DNA from: Acinetobacter corruptisaponis
Lineage (GTDB): Bacteria > Pseudomonadota > Gammaproteobacteria > Pseudomonadales > Moraxellaceae
Direction of reading: 5' to 3'
DNA length: 64,000 nucleotides
NCBI RefSeq assembly: GCF_030053775.1
Contig: NZ_CP125670.1
Span: forward strand, 62,001 to 126,000
Part shown: one piece after another, positions 35,482 to 43,174 of the stretch
Numbering within the stretch: position 1 is the stretch's first letter
Layout: each line of letters begins with the position of its first letter
Made by a program: the position numbers and the translations under genes
The notes under the pieces: model-generated
Database searches by the model: none
What the model was told of the DNA's origin: nothing
What the model saw: only the letters and a program-made list of their open reading frames with translations

Positions 35482-36042
35482 ATGATGACACATTTCAATG
35501 AGTTACATCTCATCTTAAACAAATATCTAAAGTGGAACAAGTCACATGTAAAATGTTTTACACTGATTATGATTGCATTAATTGTAAAACAGACATGTAA
35601 TCTTTCTTCTGCATCTAAAGCCTTACCCATCAAGTGCTTACCACAATCATTTTATCGACGTATACAACGCTTCTTTGCAGGTCAGTATTTTGATTATCGT
35701 CAAATTTCTCAGTTGATTTTCAATATGTTTTCATTCGACAAAGTGCAACTGACTTTAGATAGAACCAATTGGAAATGGGGAAAACGAGATATCAATATCT
35801 TGATGTTAGCCATCGTCTATCGTGGAATAGCGATACCTATTGTTTGGACATTGCTCAATAAACGTGGAAATTCAGATACAAAAGAGCGTATTGCTTTGAT
35901 TCAACGCTTTATCTCTATTTTTGGTAAAGACCGTATTGTGAATGTGTTCGCAGACAGAGAATTTATCGGTGAGAAATGGTTTACATGGTTAATTGAAAAT
36001 GACATCAACTTCTGTATACGTGTTAAAAAAACTTTATTGTGA
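35482..36042 (+). CDS. ISAba1 transposase orfA (right copy)
   Basis: Identical in sequence to the left-copy orfA protein (186 residues). Confidence 0.92.
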   Translation: MMTHFNELHLILNKYLKWNKSHVKCFTLIMIALIVKQTCNLSSASKALPIKCLPQSFYRRIQRFFAGQYFDYRQISQLIFNMFSFDKVQLTLDRTNWKWGKRDINILMLAIVYRGIAIPIVWTLLNKRGNSDTKERIALIQRFISIFGKDRIVNVFADREFIGEKWFTWLIENDINFCIRVKKTLL

Positions 36043-36575
36043 CCAATCACTTAGCCAGGAATCATAAAATTAGTGATTTATTTCGTCATCTTCAAGTTGG
36101 TCAAACTGAATGTCGTAAACGACGTATTTGGGTTGGTCGAGTGAAACTGTATATTAGTGCGCTACGATTAGAAGATGGGGAACTTTTACTTGTTGTTTCT
36201 CCTATGTTTAATGCTTCTGCTATTCGTGATTATGCATTACGTTGGGAAATCGAAACCTTATTTAGTTGTCTCAAAGGACGTGGATTCAATCTTGAAAATA
36301 CTCGTTTAACAGACCCTGGACGAGTCAAGAAATTGATAGCAGTGCTAGCTATCGGTTTCTGTTGGTGCTATTTAACAGGTGAATGGCAACATGATCGAAA
36401 AAAAGCGATAAAAATAAAGAAGCATGGACGACTTTCAGTAAGTTTATTTCGCTACGGTTTGGACTATGTTCAAATGGCTATTCTACGTTTGATTGGTTTT
36501 GGAAAAAAAGAAGAATTTAAGAAAGTGCTCGCAATTTTAAGAAAGAAAAAGCCTGATAGGACAAGGGCCCTATGA
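36039..36575 (+). CDS. ISAba1 transposase orfB (right copy)
   Basis: Protein identical to the left-copy orfB despite one synonymous base change (GCTGGG to GTTGGG region). Confidence 0.92.
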   Translation: MTNHLARNHKISDLFRHLQVGQTECRKRRIWVGRVKLYISALRLEDGELLLVVSPMFNASAIRDYALRWEIETLFSCLKGRGFNLENTRLTDPGRVKKLIAVLAIGFCWCYLTGEWQHDRKKAIKIKKHGRLSVSLFRYGLDYVQMAILRLIGFGKKEEFKKVLAILRKKKPDRTRAL

Positions 36576-36778
36576 AATTTGTCGTGTACAGAGTCTTCTT
36601 ATATAGAGATTATTAATCACCAATCCCCCCGTAAAGAAAGATAAGATGAGTCCGAGCAGAATCAATAAATAGTTTATATCTATATTTAATGACATAAGAA
36701 TCACTAAAATAACAAATACAACTAAACCACCGATAAAAAATTGTTTATGGATTTTGGCTGCAAAATCTAGAATATTAT

Positions 36779-37017
36779 TCATTTTGATTCTCCATGTTTA
36801 GCCCGTGCATTACGACCACACACGTAACCCTCCTCATAAATCTCTTTCAAATTACCATCGTAATGAATAGCATTTGATTCAAGGCCGTTATTCACTGCTC
36901 TATAGCCCATGCCATAAGAACTTGATTCTTTAAGGCAATCGCAACAATATCATCTGATTCATCACACATGATGCAACCAAATGAGATTTCACCAGAAAGA
37001 TTATTTCTATTAATCAT
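36779..37017 (-). pseudogene. Rmf/CrpP-like small gene with a probable frameshift
   Basis: From ATG 37017 (AAGGAT upstream) a frame reads MINRNNLSGEISFGCIMCDE...IALK, then stops at 36892. The other frame continues ESSSYGMGYRAVNNGLESN...EIYEEGYVCGRNARAKHGESK and ends in ATGA overlap with the next gene. One extra A in the TTAAAG run would join them into 79 residues. The GYRA..NG.ES...YEEGY..GRNA pattern is like ribosome-modulation-factor/CrpP-like proteins. It may be a real mutation or a homopolymer sequencing error. Confidence 0.55.
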
Positions 37018-37037
37018 AAGCTGATCCTTGAACATAA

Positions 37038-37057
37038 AACTTTCATTAATGAAAGTT
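37038..37057. promoter_or_regulatory. Perfect 20-bp palindrome, likely operator
   Basis: AACTTTCATTAATGAAAGTT, a perfect inverted repeat about 20 bp upstream of the small minus-strand gene starting at 37017. Related sites (TTTCATAAATGAAA and ACTTTCATTAAT) lie upstream of parA at 50871-50916. Confidence 0.65.
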
Positions 37058-37262
37058 AATTTGCGCCGTGCATCAGCTCAATTACTTCTTGCAGCCTAGC
37101 CAAATAAAGTTTAGTCACTGCCTTACCGTGCGGATCATCACCAAGATCAGTATCTTGCAAATCAGTTAGATAATTAGAGACTGCCACACGGAGTGCAACT
37201 GTTTGAGCATTTGTCAATTGAACACCATTAATACTTACTAATGGTTCGGGTTCTAAATTCAC
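37056..37262 (-). CDS. Hypothetical protein, 68 aa
   Basis: Small soluble protein MNLEPEPLVSINGVQLTNAQTVALRVAVSNYL...LYLARLQEVIELMHGAN. The LTNAQTVALRVAVSNYL segment looks like a short helical module seen in phage and plasmid hypotheticals. Its 3' end carries another GCGCCGTG motif. Function unknown. Confidence 0.6.
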   Translation of the reverse strand: MNLEPEPLVSINGVQLTNAQTVALRVAVSNYLTDLQDTDLGDDPHGKAVTKLYLARLQEVIELMHGAN

Positions 37263-37343
37263 CTGAATTCCTACCTAGTTAATTTACTGATTAAGAATAA
37301 TCTATCATATTTTTAAAAAATACATATATTCATTTTTTAAAAA

Positions 37344-39386
37344 TCATAAAAGACCATCTAAGTAGTCTTCAGACACAACTTGATTAATTAACTCTTGATC
37401 CGACATAGGCGTTTTGCTTTGCTCCAATACCGCCTCACGTACTCGAACCATTTCAATACTTGAACGAGATGGCCTGTAATAAGGCAACTCCCCCCATGCT
37501 CGTCCTGCCCTACCATAATGCCTTGAAGCAGTCTCTATACTTGCATGTCCAAACCATGCAGCAATTTCATCAAGCTTCCACTTGGCTTTCTTTCGATTAG
37601 CTACGGCTTGATGGCGTGTGCTGTAAATAGTTGCGTTCGCTTTATTTGCCTCTATTTCCTCAACCAAGCCTAGCTTTTTATTTTTATAGAACTCATTACA
37701 TATACGATAAAGCTTGCTTTGGAGTGAATCCATATAGGCTTGGCATAACGCATATTGGATTGCGCCGTGCTTATCCACATAACTTTCAATCACTGCTGTA
37801 TTTAATGCCTTGAACAAGACGGCGTTATTTCCGTTCTCGGAATCCAAACCGTCTACTGTATTTCCACCAGATACGGTATTCACTGAATCATCGTGCGCCG
37901 TGTCTAGTTGCTTAAGTTCTGGACTGATTATTTCATTTTGACTGAAAGTTTCTAATTGACTGAAAGTTTCTAATTGACTGATAGTTTCAGATCGGCTGAA
38001 AGTTTTATCGCTTTGTTGGGAATCAACTTGCCCATTACTTCCGTCTACTGGATTTTTACCGTTGTCTGGATTTATTCCGTTGTCGGTATCTCCTAGACCG
38101 TCCTCGCCGTGCGATTTTCTTCCGCTTTCGCTATTGCTTCCGTCTACTGGATTAATTCCGTTAATGGTATCTGTACCGTTGGCGGTCACTCCTTGCAGCT
38201 CAGAACGCCGTGCGCTATTTATGGCTGCGTCACCTATTGTTCTATTTTGTGCGCCGTGATTGGCTACGTCTCCTGCAATTCCGTCTCCAGTATTAATTCC
38301 GTTGATGGTCTCTCCGTTATCGGAAGACCTATTCAAAATATCGCCGTGCGCACCTAGACCATGTATTCCGTCTTTGGTTTTAATTCCGTTAATGGGATCT
38401 CCGTTGATGGAATCACCACTCAAATTATCGCCGTGTGCCTCTGACCCATTTATACCGTTAGTGGTCTTTGTTCCGTTAATGGGATCTCCGTTATTGGGAT
38501 CTTCGTTAATGGTGGCTCGTTGGCTATTCACACCATAATATTCATATAAAAACTCATCAGGTTCTCTACTAGATATATAGAGTTTGTATTGCTCACCTGT
38601 ATCTGCGCTTAATTGGCTAAGTATCTTTCGTGCTTTGTTTTCTAGTTCTTTGTCCAGTAGCTTCTTAAACCCTAGAATTATTCTTAACTGGCTTTTTAAT
38701 TTTTCCCGATCGTCTTCAAGCAGATCCAGTATCCGTATTTCACCATTCGCCCTACCATTTGAATGCTTGCCATTATCGACAACTAAACATAAGCACTTCT
38801 TTTCTACATCACATGCCAATCTTAAACTTAGCCACTCTACAGGTCTCAAGCCTAGCAACATATTAGCTTCAAGAAAGCACTTAAGCATCACGCCCAATTT
38901 AGATCCTATAACCTCGTTTTGCGTCTTCCCAACATGCTCATAGAGGTCTTTAGGAAAATATTTCAGTTTGCTGCTACTGGATCTTTTCGGTTGCTTTTGA
39001 TCTGTGTTAATACGTTCTACATTTTTCAAACTTTCAAAAAAACGTGCTGCTTTGGGCAAAGATAAGATTTTATTTCCTGTTCTACCCTGCTCCAACAGGA
39101 TTACGCTCAATCTGTAAATGACAGCAGCTCGATACTGCCTAAAGGTTGAGTCTCTATACTCATTATTAGAATATTCAGCTATGAGGTTATTAACCACATT
39201 ATTTATGGCTGCTTCTGGATTATTGACAATATTATCTTTTTCGCCGTATTTGTTTAATAATTTATTCCAAACGTTCGTATATCTTAAAGCAGTTCTATTT
39301 GAATAATTTTGCGCTCGTTCAACGAGTCCTTTAATACTTTTTGGATACGCTTGTGCTTTAATATCATATTCTGAGTTTACGGTCAT
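37344..39386 (-). CDS. Tyrosine-recombinase-like integrase with large repeat-derived insert
   Basis: About 680 residues from ATG 39386 (AAGG upstream); a start at 39428 is less likely. The N-terminal SAM-like core-binding domain is followed by a catalytic domain: first Arg in MLLGLRPVEWLSLRL, then far downstream IYSTRHQAVANRKK (Arg-His pair) and WFGHASIETASRHYGRAG (His and the nucleophile Tyr). Between these lie roughly 240 extra residues of N/G/D-rich six-residue repeats (INGIKT, DPINGT, PVDGSN). Such recombinases normally have no such insert. Function may be resolution or integration of the plasmid; a recombination site was not identified. Confidence 0.72.
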   Translation of the reverse strand: MTVNSEYDIKAQAYPKSIKGLVERAQNYSNRTALRYTNVWNKLLNKYGEKDNIVNNPEAAINNVVNNLIAEYSNNEYRDSTFRQYRAAVIYRLSVILLEQGRTGNKILSLPKAARFFESLKNVERINTDQKQPKRSSSSKLKYFPKDLYEHVGKTQNEVIGSKLGVMLKCFLEANMLLGLRPVEWLSLRLACDVEKKCLCLVVDNGKHSNGRANGEIRILDLLEDDREKLKSQLRIILGFKKLLDKELENKARKILSQLSADTGEQYKLYISSREPDEFLYEYYGVNSQRATINEDPNNGDPINGTKTTNGINGSEAHGDNLSGDSINGDPINGIKTKDGIHGLGAHGDILNRSSDNGETINGINTGDGIAGDVANHGAQNRTIGDAAINSARRSELQGVTANGTDTINGINPVDGSNSESGRKSHGEDGLGDTDNGINPDNGKNPVDGSNGQVDSQQSDKTFSRSETISQLETFSQLETFSQNEIISPELKQLDTAHDDSVNTVSGGNTVDGLDSENGNNAVLFKALNTAVIESYVDKHGAIQYALCQAYMDSLQSKLYRICNEFYKNKKLGLVEEIEANKANATIYSTRHQAVANRKKAKWKLDEIAAWFGHASIETASRHYGRAGRAWGELPYYRPSRSSIEMVRVREAVLEQSKTPMSDQELINQVVSEDYLDGLL
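37815..38525. repeat. 18-bp-period repeat array inside the recombinase gene
   Basis: Many copies of a core CCGTTNNNGG or CCGTCTACTGG spaced about 18 bp (six codons), e.g. 38041-38100 and 38455-38515. They are punctuated by CGCCGTG at about 37896, 38105, 38207, 38252, 38343 and 38430. A separate 18-bp repeat (ACTGAAAGTTTCTAATTG) occurs at 37940-37985. The same core and CGCCGTG ends are found in non-coding units A-C. Confidence 0.78.
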
Positions 39387-40202
39387 ATTTTGTTCTACCT
39401 TAAGCCAACCAGTGATCTTAATGTTCAAAAAATTGAGCTTATCATGCGCCCAATCATCAATCGTTTCAAAAGAGGTATAGGCTCAAAAGACAGTCAATTT
39501 ATCAACTGCTCGCTCGTTACCCAATTTTTAATCTACGATTGCTTGCACAATCATACCTAAGATTACTTTAAAAAAGTATTCTTTGTTCTCGAATCATCTG
39601 TTATCACGGTTACGCAAAAAAAATTATTTTCTTTTTTATTATTTGCATTGGTTTAAAAATTAAAATTCAAATTGAATAACTTATAAATTTTTATATTTTT
39701 ACTTTAATAAATTTATTTTTTAAAATATCAGAATAACTGATTATAAAATTGAGACTTAAGAGATCAATCAATAATTATTAGAAATATTTATATTTGTATA
39801 ATTGTTTCATTCTCATTTCTTATTAAAATTAAATTCAATTTGTCCTTTATTGTCCCTTATTGTTCTCAAAATTTAGTAACGAATAAAATTTTGGTTTTTA
39901 TTGAATGTTAATTGCATTGTTCTGCTATACAAAAATAATAAATGGCAGAGATTTCGTAATTATTACGCCTAAGATTTCAATGTTACGTACCTAATTTCGA
40001 GTTTTTTGAAATAAATTGACATGGTTTTGAGGTCATAAAGTATCGAAGAAAACACCATGAGCATTTGATATGCCATACTTTGAGGTCAAAGATTTTTATT
40101 TTTTAATACTATATATTTTTTAAAATTTAGAATTTATACTTAGCTTACCAAGATGCTCGGTTGCACTTGGCTAACAATTATAGAATCAAAAATGGTGTAC
40201 AC
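39387..40202. other. AT-rich intergenic control region between recombinase and dotD
   Basis: 816 bp without a credible gene, between divergent transcription units, so it should hold both promoters. Visible structure: a 10-bp triplet TGTCCTTTAT/TGTCCCTTAT/TGTTCTC at 39841-39867; a palindrome CGTAATTATTACG at 39955-39967; TTTGAGGTCA at 40026-40035 and 40079-40088 flanking an inverted pair AAAGTAT/ATACTTT. A TTGACA lies at 40016-40021. An origin of replication or transfer cannot be excluded but nothing shows it. Confidence 0.5.
40026..40088. promoter_or_regulatory. Direct plus inverted repeats upstream of dotD
   Basis: TTTGAGGTCA twice, 53 bp apart, with AAAGTAT (just after the first) and ATACTTT (just before the second) forming an inverted pair. 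About 115 bp upstream of the dotD start; probable regulator site for the plus-strand transfer operon. Confidence 0.5.
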
Positions 40203-40673
40203 ATGAAAAAAGTACCAATGTCCATGTTGAAGCTCTTTTCAACATTCTCAGTAGTATTAGCTTTAACAGGCTGTCAGAGTTACTACTATGTACCCTCACC
40301 AAAATTTGATGTTGAATCACCATTAGGTGTATTAAGTAAAGCTGCTCAGGATGCTGTAGCAGAACAACAGACTTACGCCCTGACTCAACGCCAATACTTA
40401 GATAACCTTGCCATCACTAATTCAAACATCAATAAAGATGTATTGGTTGTGGACTTTGTAGGGGATTCACAAACCCTACTTCAAAGTGTGGCTTACAGAT
40501 TTGGTTATCGTTTCATTGAAGCAGGCAACATTCGCCAACTACCTATTGTCAATTTCCATAAACGCAAAATGACAGGTGCAGATCTTGTAAAAGATACAGC
40601 ACTCCAATTAGGTAACGCTGCAACTGTTGAATTTGATTCGCAGTCTAAAACCATCACATTAATCCATCATTAA
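40203..40673 (+). CDS. dotD: DotD/TraH-like lipoprotein
   Basis: 156 residues from ATG 40203 (MKKVPMSMLKLFSTF); the frame is open further upstream but that part is not signal-like. Lipobox ALTGC at about residues 22-26. The C-terminal domain (VDFVGDSQTLLQSVAYRFGYRFIEAG...) matches the secretin-N0-like fold of DotD. Outer-membrane lipoprotein helping DotH insertion. First gene of the dotD-dotC-dotB cluster, the same order as in Legionella and IncI traH-I-J. Confidence 0.85.
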   Translation: MKKVPMSMLKLFSTFSVVLALTGCQSYYYVPSPKFDVESPLGVLSKAAQDAVAEQQTYALTQRQYLDNLAITNSNINKDVLVVDFVGDSQTLLQSVAYRFGYRFIEAGNIRQLPIVNFHKRKMTGADLVKDTALQLGNAATVEFDSQSKTITLIHH

Positions 40674-40687
40674 AAGGGGGATTCGTA

Positions 40688-41521
40688 ATGGCTGACTTAC
40701 CGAATTATCAGTTCTACTTAGAACAAACGCCAATTATTGTTTCTCAATCAGATTCAGCAAAACAAGCTGAAAACACAGCTCGTGTTGAAGCAATTCAAAC
40801 GATTGTACGAGAAGCTGCAACCCGTAACGCTCTACGTGCTCGTCTTCAAGAAATTTCTAATGTTGTTAAAGCGAACGACCGCAAATTAGATACGGTTTAT
40901 AACTTTCAACCTTTAATGATCAATACAATTGTTGTACCGCCTGTCATTGTTGAGGCACACAATATTAGTGATGTAGGCAATGCACGGACTTTCTCCGTCT
41001 TGGGTACACGTTACGAAATTAAAGAGAATGCCCGTTTTTCTCATTTACCACCAAACTGGAGAGACTATTTAAACTTTAATGTTGAGTCTTATCAGGTGGG
41101 AGTCGATTCATTACCGAACGAACTTAAACCGAAGAACCAACAGGAAAAGAAAGCATTTCAAAATGCTATGGATCGTGGAATAGAGGATGGTGTCAAAGAA
41201 GCTGATGCCATCTTTTCACATCAACTTAATCGATTAAATCAAACTTTTATCGGGATGCTGAAGTTCCATCAATTCCGAATGAACGGCAAAATAACGATGC
41301 CTGTAATTGCGAGAACAAACATTTCTCTCGCAGGTGGTGGAAATGCCCTGATGCTTAATCAGTCAAACTTCCAGATTACCGAGTTACCTCGATTCGTTAA
41401 TGATCCATCGTATTGGAAAGCCAATACTCTTTCGATTGTTTCACGGTCAGAAGTTAAACAACCTGTCCAAACTTCTACAGTAAGTGAATCTGATACCCCT
41501 GTAGCTATCGAGACTCAATAG
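40688..41521 (+). CDS. dotC: DotC/TraI-like protein
   Basis: 277 residues, AAGGGGG at the start. Conserved DotC features: REAATRNALRARLQEIS, FQPLMINTIVVPPVIVEA, LPPNWRDYL, GIEDGVKEADAIFSHQLNRLNQTFIGMLKFHQF. Legionella DotC is a lipoprotein, but this frame shows no signal peptide or lipobox; either export differs or the N-terminus is altered. Ends 1 bp before dotB. Confidence 0.86.
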   Translation: MADLPNYQFYLEQTPIIVSQSDSAKQAENTARVEAIQTIVREAATRNALRARLQEISNVVKANDRKLDTVYNFQPLMINTIVVPPVIVEAHNISDVGNARTFSVLGTRYEIKENARFSHLPPNWRDYLNFNVESYQVGVDSLPNELKPKNQQEKKAFQNAMDRGIEDGVKEADAIFSHQLNRLNQTFIGMLKFHQFRMNGKITMPVIARTNISLAGGGNALMLNQSNFQITELPRFVNDPSYWKANTLSIVSRSEVKQPVQTSTVSESDTPVAIETQ

Positions 41522-41522
41522 T

Positions 41523-42872
41523 ATGGATAATAGTATGCCTACTGAACTGCCTGAACAGGAAGTAATTGATATTCCTGATAGCTATTATCAGTCAGGGAAT
41601 GTAGCTACGATTCCTGAAAAAGTGCTCAAAAAGCATGGTTATGAAATGCTTCTGCATGACACCATCCGTGTTGATAATTTTGAACTTACATCTGAAACTG
41701 ATGTACGAAAAATTTTAACCATTGCCGAGCACTTTAAAGCCAGTGATATTTTTGCCTTGTCTGGTCGCCCTATTCTTATTCGTAGATATGGCAGGCTCTA
41801 TGCTCTGACATATACGAATATTAAGGGGATCGAATTAGATTGTTTCCTCACAACAATTAACGGTTCTGAGGCACTTTCTTCAATCAGACGAGGCATTGGC
41901 CTTAATTTCGCTTACTCATGCTCCTTGTTCGACCCTAACTCCTCTGAGGGTATAGGAGGATTTGTGGCAGAAGATAGTGAAAATGGTAATACCAACGTTA
42001 TTGCTGTTGACCGCAATAAAGTTGTATTTCGCTGTAATATTTCAGCATGTATGGATCTCACGGGTAATACCTCATTCCAGATCGTAATGCGCTTGATCCC
42101 ATCAAAACCACCTAAATATTCAGATATTGGTGTTGAACTAGAATATCTACTGAAGTGTATCCCTCGTATTGGGATTGTATACATGGCAGGTGAAACAGGT
42201 TCGGGAAAATCTACAACACTTTCTTCATTCATCCGCTACATACTTGAAGAAGATACTCACATTCAAGGCAACATCATCACAATCGAAGAACCAATTGAGT
42301 TCCGTTACAACGAGATTCAAAGTAGACATTCGGTTATTTCTCAAAGCCAAGTACCAGAGCATTTTTCTTCTTTTGCACTCGCTGTAAGAGAAGCCATGAG
42401 ACGTAAGCCTGCATTATTGTTGGTGGGTGAATTACGGGATCAAGAGTCATTTTCTGCTGCAATTGAACTGTCACAAACAGGCCACCCCGTACTTTCTACT
42501 GTTCACAGTAATGATGTGGCAAATATCTTACCTCGTATTTTGGCTCTTGTTCCAAAAGAGCAGCAAAACCGAAAACTCACAGAAACAATCGCTACAGCTC
42601 ATGCCTTAATTGCTCAACGTCTGGTTGAAACTATTGATGGTAAACAAATGGCTGTAAGAGAAACATTGTTTATGACCAAAGATTTCAGAAGCAAGTTACT
42701 TGACATAGCAATTAGTGATGATGGTTTTTCGGGTGTGGTTAAAGAAATACGCTCAGTTATGAATCAGCCAACTGGTACGGCATTTTCATCACCTAATTTT
42801 GAAGTACAGGCTCATAAACTACTTGCTGAAAATAGAATTACGCAGGCAGGTTTTGATGCACTACTTGCATAG
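41523..42872 (+). CDS. dotB: DotB/TraJ-like PilT-family ATPase
   Basis: 449 residues. Secretion ATPase with Walker A AGETGSGKST at about residue 222, Asp box IITIEEPIEF, Walker B ALLLVGELRDQESF and His box ELSQTGHPVLSTVHSND. Cytoplasmic hexamer powering the type IVB channel. Longer than the 377-residue DotB, with an extended N-terminus. Third gene of dotD-C-B. Confidence 0.92.
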   Translation: MDNSMPTELPEQEVIDIPDSYYQSGNVATIPEKVLKKHGYEMLLHDTIRVDNFELTSETDVRKILTIAEHFKASDIFALSGRPILIRRYGRLYALTYTNIKGIELDCFLTTINGSEALSSIRRGIGLNFAYSCSLFDPNSSEGIGGFVAEDSENGNTNVIAVDRNKVVFRCNISACMDLTGNTSFQIVMRLIPSKPPKYSDIGVELEYLLKCIPRIGIVYMAGETGSGKSTTLSSFIRYILEEDTHIQGNIITIEEPIEFRYNEIQSRHSVISQSQVPEHFSSFALAVREAMRRKPALLLVGELRDQESFSAAIELSQTGHPVLSTVHSNDVANILPRILALVPKEQQNRKLTETIATAHALIAQRLVETIDGKQMAVRETLFMTKDFRSKLLDIAISDDGFSGVVKEIRSVMNQPTGTAFSSPNFEVQAHKLLAENRITQAGFDALLA

Positions 42873-42886
42873 CATAGGAGAGTTTA

Positions 42887-43150
42887 ATGGAAGAAAAAAA
42901 TAACAGTTATATGGATTGGGGTAAGACAAGGCTCATTCCTCAACTTTATAAAATCAACGTTTTAGTACTGTTTTTCATTGTTCTTGGTGCAATGTTCTTC
43001 AATAAAGTTAGCTTTATTTTATATGGAGCGATCATTGCACTACCTATTTGCTATTGCATCGAGAATATTTGGAAGATCCCCTATTCATTCGTATTTCAAT
43101 ACATTCGGTGTTTCCTATTTGGGAAAGTTAAGACACCCAAAAGAAGATAA
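42887..43150 (+). CDS. IcmT/TraK-like small membrane protein
   Basis: 87 residues, two hydrophobic segments (INVLVLFFIVLGAMFF; FILYGAIIALPICYCI). Size (IcmT is 86 residues), W-containing start (YMDWGKTRLIPQLYKI) and place after dotB (traK follows traJ in IncI) support IcmT. AGGAG precedes the start. Confidence 0.65.
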   Translation: MEEKNNSYMDWGKTRLIPQLYKINVLVLFFIVLGAMFFNKVSFILYGAIIALPICYCIENIWKIPYSFVFQYIRCFLFGKVKTPKRR

Positions 43151-43174
43151 GATTTTAAGACATTGGAGAATTTT

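Larger units (their letters stand above)
32489..36593 (+). mobile_element. ISAba1-bounded composite transposon carrying fabI
   Basis: Two ISAba1 copies in direct orientation enclose 33669-35414. The 9 bp left of the first copy (32480-32488, TCTTCTTAT) equal the 9 bp right of the second (36594-36602). The inner flanks (CGTAACCTT and AAACTTGCA) differ from these and from each other. This shows the whole 4.1 kb block moved as one unit. Cargo: the 3' part of an unknown gene and a complete fabI. Confidence 0.95.
35415..36593 (+). mobile_element. ISAba1, right copy, 1179 bp
   Basis: One A shorter than the left copy in the run near the left end, plus one base change near 36242. Placed with its left end facing the fabI start (90 bp away), the orientation in which ISAba1 is known to drive neighbouring genes. 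Confidence 0.94.
32456..36782 (-). pseudogene. Small membrane-protein gene split by the ISAba1 composite transposon
   Basis: The 5' part is 36782-36594 (MNNILDFAAKIHKQFF, then two hydrophobic segments). The 3' part is 32479-32456 beyond the left target duplication. Joining them with one copy of TCTTCTTAT gives a continuous frame ending LYIRRLKKISSE and TGA, 74 residues. The present fusion instead ends in IS sequence (LCTRQIS). Two-membrane-segment protein of unknown role. Confidence 0.82.

Noticed and set aside
37815..38525. Periodic repeats considered as a CRISPR array
   Set aside because: Period is 18 bp with no unique spacers, the array is coding in one frame, and no cas gene is present.
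38260..38538. Plus-strand open frames opposite the recombinase repeats
   Set aside because: They arise from the 18-bp repeat periodicity, which keeps several frames free of stops; no start sites or families.
39387..40202. Origin of transfer or replication in the gene-free region
   Set aside because: No relaxase or Rep gene nearby, and no iteron or nic-like pattern strong enough to name it.
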